Source: DATAZK01 sp963731205
Lineage (GTDB): Bacteria > Actinomycetota > Actinomycetes > Frankiales > Frankiaceae
DNA length: 64,000 nt
NCBI GenBank assembly: GCA_963731205.1
Contig: CAVSUJ010000002.1
Coordinates: 1,860,001-1,924,000 of the forward strand
Reading direction: 5' to 3'
Each line of letters opens with the position of its first letter. Position 1 is the stretch's first letter. The translations under genes were made by a program, and so were the position numbers. The notes under the pieces were generated by a model. That model did no database searches. It had not been told where the DNA came from and saw nothing but the letters and a program-made list of their open reading frames with translations. Of the stretch, positions 16,733 through 25,180 are shown in pieces.

Positions 16733-18745
16733 TCAGAAGGCGATCCAGCCCGTCTGGTGCAGTCTCGGCAGCGAGCGGACGGCGACGCCCCGGTCAGCGA
16801 CTTCGAAGAGCCGCTCGCCGGCGATGACGGTGCGCTCGTCCTGGACGCTGTAGGGCGTGGTGAACGCGCCGGTTGTGGTGCTCAGCCGGGTCGCGGAGAT
16901 GGTGATCGCGAGCGGCCCGCTCGTCGACGGGAGGACGACGAGCTTGCCGTCGGGACTGATCGTGACGGCATGCGGATCGTTGACGGCGTTGGCATACGTG
17001 TCGGACAACACATGCCGGTCGAGCAGGCGCGGGTGCGCCGCGTCGCTCACGTCGAACAGCGAAAGCTGCAAGCCGCCGGGTTCGACGATGCCACCCGACG
17101 CCGGTACCGCGCGCCCGATGCCGAGCAGACGGTGATCCGCGAGCGGCAGGAGCAGGCTCGAGTAGCCCGGCATGGTCAGGGTCCCGCGCAGGACCGGCTT
17201 GCGGGGATCGGACAGGTCGACCACATGCAGCGGATCGACCTGCTGGAAGGTGACGACGTAGCCACGGTCACCGATGTAGCGCACCGCGTAGACCTGCTCT
17301 CCGGTGCCGAGGCCGCCCACCGTTCCGATCTGCACCAGCCGATCGCCTTGGCGGGCGAGCACCGAGATGGCCGTGCTCGACGTGCTGCTGGTGTTGGTCG
17401 TGGTCGTCACCCGGAGGTTGCCTGCGTACTCCGAGAGCGCGTACGAGTCGTGCAGCTGGCCGAGCAAGGTTCCTGACGCGAGGTAGCGGGCTTGTGCCGG
17501 GTTCGACAGGTCGAACTCGAGGAGGTGGATGGTCGCGTTCTCGGGTTCCTGCGGCTGCTGGAGCAGTGGGCTCATCGCGCCGCTCGTGAACTGGTTCGGG
17601 TACGTCCCGGTGTCGCTGACGTAGAGGTGCTGGCCTTCGGCGTAGGCGACGCTGCCGGCACCGAGCACTGACGTTCCTGCGCCGGGGCGGCTCGCCGCCG
17701 GGTCGAGCGAGACGACGGTCACCATGCTGAGGCTGCTGGGTTTGGCGGGGGTCGCGACCGCGTCGCAGGCGCTGATCGGATGCGACTGGCCGTCCTCGCC
17801 GGTCCACGTCGGAACCCACGAGTCCAGCGGCGTGGCATCGACGATCTGCTGGTTGACCTTCGTGGCCCTGGCGATCTCGGCCGAGCTGCTGTCGCGGGGC
17901 TGGGCCCACGTCTCCTGCGGCGGCGAGCTGGCGAGCACCAGCCGGATGGTGCCGTTCACCATGCGTGCCGCGACCTCGCCGGCGTTGAACGTCCAGCGTT
18001 GGGTGACGGTCGGCGCGTCAGGGTTGGTGATGTCGATGACCGTCGCCGCCGTCGTGCCGGAGCTCGCGTATCCCGGGTAGACGAGCGCCGGACCCCGGTA
18101 GGCGGGCTCGGGGGCGCCGCTGGCCACCGCGTAGTTGTCGCCGCCGGACTGGCCCGACAGCACCACGATGTGATCACCGGAGAGGAGGAGTTCGCTGCCC
18201 GGCTGGGGCAGCGGAAGGGTGGCGCGGAGTCTGGCCGTACGGACGTCGACGATGCGCAGCAGCTGGCCGTCGAGGCTGACGAGGTAGCGACCGTCGGTCT
18301 TCGCCATGTCGGGTTCGTCGACGCCGGTCACCTGGGTGTTGGTGGTCGAATGGGTCAGGGTCGAGGAGGCCGAGGACGATCCCGAGGCTGGAGAGGCGGC
18401 CGCCTGCGGTATCGGCGCCAGGCTGTCCAGCGACTTCTCCGCGAGGCCGGAGTAGGCGACCCGGCCGTTCGCCATCGTTTCCGAGGAGAAGCCGTACGGA
18501 CCGACGGCGGCCCGAGCCCGCGCATGCAGCGCGTCGAGCAATCCGGTGCAGCTGTTGAACGCGACGAGTTGGCCGTGGAACCCGGCGCTGCTCGTGTTGC
18601 CCATCGTATCGGGCTGCAGATGCACCGAGGGTCGGGCCGAGCTGCTGCCACCGGCTGCGCCGATCGACCAACCGCCTGCAATCCCGAGGGCCAGCAGGGC
18701 AACGCCCGCCGCCACCGCGCCCGTTGCCGTCATCCGTTTCTGCAT
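16733..18745 (-). CDS. Exported protein with C-terminal beta-propeller domain
   Basis: Protein of 670 residues. A single N-terminal hydrophobic segment (AVAAGVALLALGIAGGWSIGAA) acts as signal anchor or signal peptide. A spacer follows, then repeated beta-rich blades such as TDGRYLVSLDGQLLRIVDV, GDHIVVLSGQSGG and GDRGYVVTFQQVDPLHVVDLSDP, as in secreted proteins with a beta-propeller domain (PF09826 type). The ATG at 18745 is chosen because GAGGAG lies five bases upstream. Ligand and role are unknown; propellers outside the cell often bind peptides or polysaccharides. Its promoter must lie in the 35-bp gap to the divergent sigma-like gene or inside that gene. Confidence 0.82.
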   Translation of the reverse strand: MQKRMTATGAVAAGVALLALGIAGGWSIGAAGGSSSARPSVHLQPDTMGNTSSAGFHGQLVAFNSCTGLLDALHARARAAVGPYGFSSETMANGRVAYSGLAEKSLDSLAPIPQAAASPASGSSSASSTLTHSTTNTQVTGVDEPDMAKTDGRYLVSLDGQLLRIVDVRTARLRATLPLPQPGSELLLSGDHIVVLSGQSGGDNYAVASGAPEPAYRGPALVYPGYASSGTTAATVIDITNPDAPTVTQRWTFNAGEVAARMVNGTIRLVLASSPPQETWAQPRDSSSAEIARATKVNQQIVDATPLDSWVPTWTGEDGQSHPISACDAVATPAKPSSLSMVTVVSLDPAASRPGAGTSVLGAGSVAYAEGQHLYVSDTGTYPNQFTSGAMSPLLQQPQEPENATIHLLEFDLSNPAQARYLASGTLLGQLHDSYALSEYAGNLRVTTTTNTSSTSSTAISVLARQGDRLVQIGTVGGLGTGEQVYAVRYIGDRGYVVTFQQVDPLHVVDLSDPRKPVLRGTLTMPGYSSLLLPLADHRLLGIGRAVPASGGIVEPGGLQLSLFDVSDAAHPRLLDRHVLSDTYANAVNDPHAVTISPDGKLVVLPSTSGPLAITISATRLSTTTGAFTTPYSVQDERTVIAGERLFEVADRGVAVRSLPRLHQTGWIAF

Positions 18746-18779
18746 GTCCACTCCTCGCGTCGGGAGTGAGACGCGGCGG

Positions 18780-19898
18780 GTGCGGGCAAGGTTGCGCCGG
18801 CTCCGGCGGCACCTGTCACACCGCGCCCGGCTGCCCGATGCCGCCGAGCATGCGGAGACGGCGGATTCGCTGTCGATGGCATTTCTTGTCCTGCTGGAAA
18901 CGCTCTCGCCGGTGGAGCGCGCCGCCTTCCTGCTGCGCGAGGTCTTCGGTTACGAGTACAGCGAAATCGCACCGGTTGTGGAGAAATCGGAGGTGGCCTG
19001 CCGGCAACTGGTCAGCCGGGCCCGAGCCCGGGTCAACGAGCGCAAGCCGCGATTCGAAGCCTCACGCCGGCGCCGTGACGAACTTGCGGCGCGCTTCTTC
19101 GCCGCCTGCGATGAGGGTGATCTCCCTGCATTCATTGACATGTTGGCGGCCGATGTCCTGTTCACCGGAGATGGGGGCGGCAAGCTCCCGCCCGGTCTCG
19201 CCATCTCTCGTCCCGTCTTCGGCCGCGAGCGGGTCGCCAAGCTGCTCTCCGGATTCGCCAAGCGCCTCGACGGGTTGCACCTCGAGCAGGTGATGGTCAA
19301 CGGTCAGCCGGGGGCGCTGATGCGTCACCCCGGCGGGGCGCTCATCTCCGTGCTGTCGGTGGACATCGCTGACGGGCAGGTGTGCGGCGTGCGATCCGTC
19401 ATCAACCCGGAGAAGCTGCGCCATCTGCGTCCGTCCGCAGGTCCGCTCGCCGATCTGCAACGCCTGGCGCTGCAGCCCCCGGGCATGCAGCCGTATCGTG
19501 CACCCGTGATGCATCCGACGGGTCAGGCCTTCCGTGCCGCACTCGAGCACGGCGACCACGAGACGGCCTCCCAGCTGCTCGCCCCGGAGGTCACGTTCCA
19601 CAGCCCGATCGTGCATCGCACCTATTCCGGGCGCGGCGAGGTGGCCCCGATTCTGGCTGCGGTTGCTCAGGTTTTCGAGGACTTCCGGTACACGGCGGAG
19701 TACACCTCGGAGGACGGGGCAGTGTTCGCCTTCGCTGCACGCGTCGGCGACCGCGAGATCGAAGGCGTCGACATCCTGCGTTTCGACACCGGGAGCGCTG
19801 GGAGCTCAGGCGGGCAGATCGTCGAATTCACCGTGATGGTGCGGCCGTATTCGGCGGCCACCGCGCTTCGCGAGCGCATGGCCGCACTGCTCGCCTGA
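18780..19898 (+). CDS. ECF41-type (SigJ-like) sigma factor lacking region 2, fused to a second NTF2-like domain
   Basis: The frame keeps sigma region 4: ETADSLSMAFLVLLETLSPVERAAFLLREVFGYEYSEIAPV with SEVACRQLVSRARARV as recognition helix. A SnoaL/NTF2-like domain, typical of ECF41 proteins, follows to about codon 235 (ends VINPEKLRHL). From MHPTGQAFRAALEHGD (ATG at 19510) a second NTF2-like domain continues in frame. The region 2 domain, needed for core RNA polymerase and -10 binding, is absent: upstream bases encode the start of the divergent propeller gene. The start is uncertain (GTG 18780 or further in). It may be a truncated pseudogene, or only the last domain may be expressed from 19510. 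Confidence 0.6.
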   Translation: MRARLRRLRRHLSHRARLPDAAEHAETADSLSMAFLVLLETLSPVERAAFLLREVFGYEYSEIAPVVEKSEVACRQLVSRARARVNERKPRFEASRRRRDELAARFFAACDEGDLPAFIDMLAADVLFTGDGGGKLPPGLAISRPVFGRERVAKLLSGFAKRLDGLHLEQVMVNGQPGALMRHPGGALISVLSVDIADGQVCGVRSVINPEKLRHLRPSAGPLADLQRLALQPPGMQPYRAPVMHPTGQAFRAALEHGDHETASQLLAPEVTFHSPIVHRTYSGRGEVAPILAAVAQVFEDFRYTAEYTSEDGAVFAFAARVGDREIEGVDILRFDTGSAGSSGGQIVEFTVMVRPYSAATALRERMAALLA

Positions 19899-19955
19899 GG
19901 CTCGGCTCACCTGAGGCTTGGCTCACTCAAGGCTCGGCTCACCCAAGGCTCAGCC
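19896..19955. repeat. Tandem 16-bp repeat, 3.75 copies, bridging two convergent stop codons
   Basis: Units begin at 19896, 19912, 19928 and 19944 and read about TGAGGCTCGGCTCACC / CAAGGCTCGGCTCACC. The array starts exactly at the stop codon of the sigma-like gene and ends over the stop codon of the convergent SDR gene. There are no spacers, so this is not a CRISPR array. It may act as a terminator-like or slippage-prone element. Confidence 0.8.
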
Positions 19956-20723
19956 GGCGGTCATCCCGGCGTCGCTGGACAGGATCGCGCCATGCACGTT
20001 CAGGCCTTCGTCGCTCGCTACCCAGGCGAAGAGTCCGGCGATCTGGGCGGGGGTCGCGGGACGGCGGTGAGGCGTGCTGTAACGCATGATCAGGTCCCAT
20101 TCGGCGTCGTCGGGGAACTCGACGCCCTCCATGATGTTGGTCTCCGTCGAGCCCGGCGCGATGGCGTTGATCCGGATCTTGCGCTTCATGAACTCCATCG
20201 CGAGCGCCTTCGTCAGCTGCACGACGGCACCCTTGGTCATGCAGTAGGCGACGGTGTACGCGCCGCCCATCAGGCCCGAATTCGAGGCGATGTTGACGAT
20301 GTTGCCGCGGGTTTCCAGCAGGTGGGGGATGGCGGCCTGGGAAAGGAAGAAATAGGCATCGGTGTTCACCGCGAACAGGTGGCGGTAGGTCTCTTCGGGC
20401 TGCTCCGTCACGTGGCCCACGCGCAGTACGCCCGCGACATTGCCGAGCACGTTCAGCTGGCCGAACTCGGCGACCGCCTCCTCGACGACCGCGAAACACT
20501 CGTCGTGCACGCGAAGGTCGGCGACCCTCGGGACGATCTGGCCGGTCAGTTCCTTGGCCTGCGAGGCGGTCTCGGCCAGGCGTTCGGCGTGGATGTCGAC
20601 GGCGAGGACGCGCGCCCCCTCGGACGCCAGCCGCAGCGCGACCGCCCGCCCGATTCCGGAGGCGGCGCCGGTGATGACGGCGGCCCTGTCGGTGAAGCGT
20701 TGCTGCGTGCTCTCGTTCGCCAT
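19950..20723 (-). CDS. Short-chain dehydrogenase/reductase (SDR)
   Basis: NAD(P)-dependent oxidoreductase of 257 residues. The dinucleotide motif TGAASGIG is near residue 19, the acidic residue after the second strand (LAVDIHAERL) points to NAD, NVAG replaces NNAG at about 95, the catalytic serine lies in NIASNSGLMGG and the YxxxK pair in YCMTKGA; substrate-loop residues PGSTETNIMEG follow. Substrate is unknown. It sits just downstream of the accE and accD5 genes in the same direction but about 18 bp after accE, so it could belong to the same transcript. Confidence 0.9.
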   Translation of the reverse strand: MANESTQQRFTDRAAVITGAASGIGRAVALRLASEGARVLAVDIHAERLAETASQAKELTGQIVPRVADLRVHDECFAVVEEAVAEFGQLNVLGNVAGVLRVGHVTEQPEETYRHLFAVNTDAYFFLSQAAIPHLLETRGNIVNIASNSGLMGGAYTVAYCMTKGAVVQLTKALAMEFMKRKIRINAIAPGSTETNIMEGVEFPDDAEWDLIMRYSTPHRRPATPAQIAGLFAWVASDEGLNVHGAILSSDAGMTAG

Positions 20724-20740
20724 GACGGGCAGTGTGGCAG

Positions 20741-20998
20741 CTACCAGTCAGCGCGCGTGCGGACGCCCTGGGTGAAACCCGACGCGCGCCAGGCGCCCGG
20801 GTAGCTCGCCAGCTCGCCCCGTAAACCTGAACCGTGGCGGCCCCAGGCTGAACGCACCGGCTCGGGGGCAGGCGCAGCGCCGCCGCCGCGGACACTCAGC
20901 ACCGCGATCAGGGCGGCGAGTTCCTCGGGGGTCGGCTCGCCGCGGACGATGCGCAGCAGCGGACGCGCCGGCTCAGGAGCGTCGACGGTGTCGCTCAC
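20741..20998 (-). CDS. accE5: Acyl-CoA carboxylase epsilon subunit
   Basis: Small protein of 85 residues whose N-terminal LLRIVRGEPTPEELAALIAVL is the signature of the actinobacterial epsilon subunit; tryptophans in SAWGRHG and GAWRASGF follow. The subunit binds the AccD5 hexamer and stimulates carboxylation of acyl-CoA (mainly propionyl-CoA in the AccD5 complexes). Its GTG start overlaps the accD5 stop by four bases (GTGA). The central part is Pro/Ala-rich, as expected for this fast-evolving family. Confidence 0.9.
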   Translation of the reverse strand: MSDTVDAPEPARPLLRIVRGEPTPEELAALIAVLSVRGGGAAPAPEPVRSAWGRHGSGLRGELASYPGAWRASGFTQGVRTRADW

Positions 20999-22614
20999 AG
21001 CGGGATGTTCCCGTGCTTCTTCGGCGGCAGCGACTCGCGCTTGGTACGCAACAGGCGCAGCGCCCGCACGACCTCTTTGCGGGTCTCGCTGGGCGAGATG
21101 ACCGCGTCGACGAAACCGCGCTCGGCGGCGATGTAGGGGTTGGCGAAGCGGTCGGCGTATTCGGTGATGAATTCCTGCCGCAGGGCCTCGACGTCACGGC
21201 CTTCCTTGTCGGCCGCCGCGAGAGCGCGCCGCTGCACGATGTTGACCGCGCCCTGCGCACCCATCACCGCGATCTCGGCCGACGGCCATGCGAGGTTGAT
21301 GTCAGCGCGCAGGTGCTTGGAGCCCATGACGTCGTACGCGCCGCCGTACGCCTTGCGGGTGATGATCGTGACCTTCGGGACCGTCGCCTCGGCGTAGGCG
21401 TAGATGAGCTTCGCGCCGCGCCGGATGATGCCCTGCCACTCCTGATCGGTGCCGGGAAGGAAGCCCGGGACATCGACGAAGGTCAGCACCGGGATGTTGA
21501 ACGCGTCGCAGGTGCGCACGAAACGAGCGGCCTTCTCCGACGCGTCGATGTCGAGCGTGCCGGCGAAGGACATCGGTTGGTTTGCCACGACACCGACCGA
21601 GCGGCCGTCGACGCGTCCGAACCCGCAGATGATGTTCGTCGCGAAAAGTGCATGTACTTCAAGGAATTCGCCGTCGTCGAGGACGTGGCCGAGGACCGTG
21701 TGCATGTCGTAGGGCTGGTTGGAGGAGTCGGGGATGAAGGTGTCGAGTTCGACGTCGGGCTCCAGGGCCTCGAGGTCGATCTCGTCGTAGGCCGGAGCGT
21801 CATCCATGTTGTTGCTCGGGAGATAGGACAGCAGCGCCTTCGTCAGCTCGAAGCAGTCGTCCTCGTCGGTCGCCATGAACTGCGCGACGCCGCTCTTGGT
21901 GTTGTGGGTGCGCGCGCCGCCGAGGTCCTCCATCGTCACCTCTTCGCCGGTGACCGTCTTGATGACGTCGGGGCCGGTGATGAACATCTGCGAGGTCTGG
22001 TCGACCATGAACGTGAAGTCGGTCAGCGCGGGGGAGTAGACGTGGCCACCGGCGCACGGGCCGAGGATCAGGCTGATCTGCGGGATGACTCCGGATGACA
22101 TCACATTGCGGTAGAAGATCTCGCCGTATCCGGCCAGGCCCATGATGCCTTCCTGGATACGCGCGCCGCTGCCCTCGTTGAGCCCGACGACCGGGCAGCC
22201 GGTCTTCAGCGCCAGGTCCATGACCTTCACGATCTTCTGCCCGTAGACCTCACCGAGCGATCCGCCGAAGACGGTGACGTCATGGCTGAAGACGCAGACC
22301 GGTCGGCCGTCGACAGTGCCGTAGCCGGTGACGCAACCGTCGCCCGCAGGCCGGTTGCGGTCGAGGCCGAAGTCGACCGCGCGGTGGCGAGCGAAGGCGT
22401 CGGTCTCGACGAACGAGCCCGGGTCCAGCAGCGCGGCGATCCGCTCGCGAGCGGTCATCTTGCCCTTGGAGTGCTGAAGGTCGATGGCCTTCTGCGATCC
22501 GGCGTGGACGGCTTCTTCGATGTGACCGTGCAGCAGGGCGAGCTTGCCGGCGGTCGTGTGGATGTCCGGGCCTTCGGCTTCGGTGGCCGGCTCTAGCGGC
22601 TGTGCAGCACTCAT
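20995..22614 (-). CDS. accD5: Propionyl/acyl-CoA carboxylase beta subunit (carboxyltransferase)
   Basis: Carboxyltransferase of 539 residues. The N-terminal DIHTTAGKLA, KGKMTARERIAALLDPGSF, the acyl-CoA oxyanion region AGGHVYSPALTDF, DQTSQMFITGPDVIKTVTGEEV, the biotin-side RKAYGGAYDVMGSK and the C-terminal LPPKKHGNIPL closely follow mycobacterial AccD5. It moves carboxyl from biotin on the alpha subunit to propionyl-CoA, giving methylmalonyl-CoA for lipid synthesis. The ATG at 22614 is preferred; a GTG lies three codons upstream. The epsilon subunit overlaps its end, and birA, which biotinylates the alpha subunit, lies divergently upstream. Confidence 0.95.
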   Translation of the reverse strand: MSAAQPLEPATEAEGPDIHTTAGKLALLHGHIEEAVHAGSQKAIDLQHSKGKMTARERIAALLDPGSFVETDAFARHRAVDFGLDRNRPAGDGCVTGYGTVDGRPVCVFSHDVTVFGGSLGEVYGQKIVKVMDLALKTGCPVVGLNEGSGARIQEGIMGLAGYGEIFYRNVMSSGVIPQISLILGPCAGGHVYSPALTDFTFMVDQTSQMFITGPDVIKTVTGEEVTMEDLGGARTHNTKSGVAQFMATDEDDCFELTKALLSYLPSNNMDDAPAYDEIDLEALEPDVELDTFIPDSSNQPYDMHTVLGHVLDDGEFLEVHALFATNIICGFGRVDGRSVGVVANQPMSFAGTLDIDASEKAARFVRTCDAFNIPVLTFVDVPGFLPGTDQEWQGIIRRGAKLIYAYAEATVPKVTIITRKAYGGAYDVMGSKHLRADINLAWPSAEIAVMGAQGAVNIVQRRALAAADKEGRDVEALRQEFITEYADRFANPYIAAERGFVDAVISPSETRKEVVRALRLLRTKRESLPPKKHGNIPL

Positions 22615-22684
22615 GAACTGCACGTTATCGGGGCGCGAGCCGCGCGGTGTCGGGGTGGTGTCAGCGTGGTGGCAGCCTGATGCT

Positions 22685-23477
22685 GTGGACCGCTACTCCG
22701 ACCTTGATCGTCCGCCGTTACGGGCCGACGCGCTTCGCGCCGCCCTGAGCCCTGACGGCTACGAGGTCACCGTCCTGGAGGAGGCCGAGAGCACGAACGC
22801 GGTGCTCGCCGGCCGGGCTCGCGAGGGCGCTGCCGAAGGCACGGTCGTCGTCGCAGAAACCCAGACGTCCGGTCGCGGCAGGCAGGGCCGGAGTTGGGTC
22901 TCGCCGCCGCGAGCCGGTCTCACCTTCAGCGTGCTGCTGCGCCCGCCGCAGGTCTCGGGCTGGCTTCCGCTGCTCGGCAGGGCTCGCCGTCGCGGTGGCA
23001 TTGACCGAGCAGGCCGGCGTGACGGCAGGCGTGAAGTGGCCGAACGACGTGCTGATCGAAAACGTGCTCGGCTCGGCCCGGCGCGGAAAGGTGGCCGGGC
23101 TGCTGGCCGAGGTGCCCGCCGGCGGCGGCGGCGCTGTGATCATCGGGATCGGCTTGAACGTCACGACCCGGCTCGCCGAACTGCCCGACGAGCGCGCCAC
23201 CAGCCTGGCACTCGCCGGCGCCGCCGCCACAGATCGAGAGATCTTGTTGAAGGCCATGCTCCGAGTTCTCGCCAGGGCGTACGCGAGCTGGCTGGCTGAC
23301 CCGGCCGCACTCGTCCCGGCCTACCGGGCGGCTTGCGTCACCCTGGGCCGGCGCGTGCGCGTCGAGCTTCCCGGGGGCGAGAGCTTCGAAGGTGAAGCGA
23401 CGGACGTCGATGCTGACGGCCGGCTCATCGTGGGAGACCGGTCGTTCGCCGCCGGAGACGTCGTTCATCTGCGCTGA
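22685..23477 (+). pseudogene. birA: Biotin-protein ligase, interrupted by an apparent +1 frameshift
   Basis: The N-terminal part (from GTG 22685) carries ESTNAVLAGRA and the biotin-AMP loop GRGRQGRSWVSPP; the frame then breaks at WLPLLG. From base 22977 the next frame continues AGLAVAVALTEQAGVTAGVKWPNDV..., with the catalytic lysine region, GIGLNV and the C-terminal SH3-like domain ending GDVVHLR. Removing one G of the pair at 22976-22977 restores one frame of 263 residues, the usual length of HTH-less actinobacterial BirA. The enzyme biotinylates the acyl-CoA carboxylase. As it is normally essential, a sequencing error is as likely as real damage. Confidence 0.85.
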
Positions 23478-23527
23478 TTCGGCCATTCAGCAGTCGTGCT
23501 CGCCCGGATTGCGCCGATACTCGATCG

Positions 23528-24496
23528 GTGATCGTGACGCGCCGGGCTGCCCGACGTTCGCTGGCCACGCTGGCGGTGGCCGCTGTGACCGTGACGGTGG
23601 CCTGCAGCTCCGGAGCCGGCAAGTCGACCGTGCGCGTCGCGCCGTCGCCCAACTCCGAGGCCGGGAAGACCGGCCCGCAGGTGCTTGCCGACGCCACGAA
23701 TGCGCTTGCTACCGTGCCCGTTCTGCACGTCGTCGGCAGCCAGCTCAACCCGCTCTCCAAGCTGACCGTCACGATCGACATGCACGCCCAGGCGGATGGC
23801 GGGACCGCGACGTTACGGACGGACAAAGGCTCCGTCCAAATGATCTCGATCGGCCGGCGGACCTATTTCAAGGGCGATGTGGCCGGCCTGTTCGGGCCCT
23901 TGTTCGCCTCCCTGGTCGGCACGAGCGCGAAGAGCCCGGGAGGCTGGTTCTACAGCGACGATGATTCCGGTGAGGCGACTGGGGTCAAGAGCATCGCCAA
24001 GGATCTGGGCGAATTGGACAATGGCGTCACGGTCGAGCCCGCGGTCTCCAAGGGCACCCTCGACGGGACACCGGTCGTGATCGTTCACGAGTCGGACGGC
24101 TCTCAGATGGACGTGTCCGCCATCGGGGCGCCGCTGCCGCTCAAGACCGTCGGCTCCGGCCGGGCAAGCGTCGGGTTCGGCGGTCTGGCCGGGGCCACCT
24201 TCGGGTACGACGGCACCGTCGTGCAATTGCACGCTCCAGCCGGAGCCGTTCCCTTACCTGATCCCTCGTTGGACCCAAGTGCATTGGCCTCGCTGCTGCC
24301 GAGCGCGTTCCCCTCGGGATACCCGTCCGGATTTCCCACCGACTTCCCGACGGACTTTCCGTCAGAATTTGCCAGCGCATTCCCGACGAACTTTCCCTCC
24401 GGCATCCCGAGCGCGCTGGCTTCCGAGCTGCGGTCGTTCGCGGCCACCGGCGCAGGCAACCCCTCGGGAATCGCCACCCCCACGCCCACCCCGTGA
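23528..24496 (+). CDS. Secreted lipoprotein, LppX/LprG-like fold suspected, with Phe-Pro repeat tail
   Basis: Protein of 322 residues from GTG 23528. The signal peptide ends in a lipobox TVTVAC followed by SSG, so it is probably lipid-anchored. The central region (LHVVGSQLNP...TATLRTDKGSVQMISIGRRTYFKGD...) resembles the half-barrel lipid-carrier fold of the LppX/LprAFG family, judged only by pattern. The C-terminal 60 residues hold nine 4-residue units of the type FPxx and then a Thr/Pro tail. It lies between birA and the PH protein; a lipid-handling role is an inference. Confidence 0.75.
   Translation: MIVTRRAARRSLATLAVAAVTVTVACSSGAGKSTVRVAPSPNSEAGKTGPQVLADATNALATVPVLHVVGSQLNPLSKLTVTIDMHAQADGGTATLRTDKGSVQMISIGRRTYFKGDVAGLFGPLFASLVGTSAKSPGGWFYSDDDSGEATGVKSIAKDLGELDNGVTVEPAVSKGTLDGTPVVIVHESDGSQMDVSAIGAPLPLKTVGSGRASVGFGGLAGATFGYDGTVVQLHAPAGAVPLPDPSLDPSALASLLPSAFPSGYPSGFPTDFPTDFPSEFASAFPTNFPSGIPSALASELRSFAATGAGNPSGIATPTPTP
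24308..24415 (+). repeat. 12-bp tandem repeat inside the lipoprotein gene
   Basis: Nine consecutive 12-bp units encode Phe/Tyr/Ile-Pro-x-x (FPSG, YPSG, FPTD, FPTD, FPSE, FASA, FPTN, FPSG, IPSA). The copies are degenerate at third positions, which suggests selection on the protein and not only recent slippage. Confidence 0.8.
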
Positions 24497-24568
24497 GCTC
24501 TTGAAGACGCGTCCCGCCGCGACGCGCTTTGGCTTCAGAAGATGTGATTGACCTGAGATAGTGCGGCC

Positions 24569-25138
24569 GTGGGAAAACTCGAGCGTCAACTCGGTGCCGA
24601 CGAGCACATCGTGCTCAACCTGCGTCCGCACTGGCGAAGGCTGGTACTTCCGATGGCCGCAGTCCCGGTCATCGTCGGGCTCGCCGCGTTCGCGATCGGG
24701 ATCGGGCCCGGCGGACCGATCTACGACTGGGTGATCATCGGCGTGGCCGTCGTCCTGCTGATCTGGCTCAGCCTGCTGCCCTACCTGCGCTGGCACGCGA
24801 CGCGCTACGTCGTCACCAACCGCCGGGTGCTCTACCGGACCGGAATCGTCACTCAGATCGGCCGCGACGTCCCGCTCTACCGCCTCAACGACGTGCATTT
24901 CGAGAACACCATCAGCGACCGGCTGACCGGCAGCGGCGATCTGATCCTGGAAAGCGCCGGAGAGCAGGGGCAGCTGCGCTTCACCGACGTGCCGAAGGTG
25001 GAAGAGGTCCAGCGCACCATCTACCGGCTCACCGAAGAGGACGATCAGCGCCGGCGCGGCACCGGTCTCGGCCCCGGCCCGGCGACTGGTCAGGCTCCCG
25101 GCCCCGGCCCCGGTGCTGGTCCTCTCCCCGGTCCCTGA
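24569..25138 (+). CDS. Membrane-anchored bacterial PH-domain protein
   Basis: Protein of 189 residues. Two adjoining hydrophobic helices (VLPMAAVPVIVGLAAFAIGI and WVIIGVAVVLLIWLSLLP) precede a bPH2 domain starting at RYVVTNRRVLYRTGIVTQIGRDVPLYRLNDV, with the typical TNRRV/YRTG strand pair. The C-terminal 25 residues are a Gly/Pro/Ala repeat tail. The GTG at 24569 gives the expected N-terminus. Position next to birA matches the mycobacterial Rv3278c-birA pair as I recall it. Function unknown; such proteins may tether partners at the membrane. Confidence 0.87.
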   Translation: MGKLERQLGADEHIVLNLRPHWRRLVLPMAAVPVIVGLAAFAIGIGPGGPIYDWVIIGVAVVLLIWLSLLPYLRWHATRYVVTNRRVLYRTGIVTQIGRDVPLYRLNDVHFENTISDRLTGSGDLILESAGEQGQLRFTDVPKVEEVQRTIYRLTEEDDQRRRGTGLGPGPATGQAPGPGPGAGPLPGP

Positions 25139-25180
25139 GCCGGGGGTTTCCTGCGGCGTCCAGGGTGGGACGATCCCGTC

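Noticed and set aside
19896..19955. CRISPR-like repeat array
   Set aside because: The 16-bp units are directly adjacent with no spacers, and no cas genes are present; it is a simple tandem repeat.
24501..24540. Intrinsic terminator after the lipoprotein gene
   Set aside because: GCGTC/GACGC form only a five-pair stem with no T-run, too weak to call.
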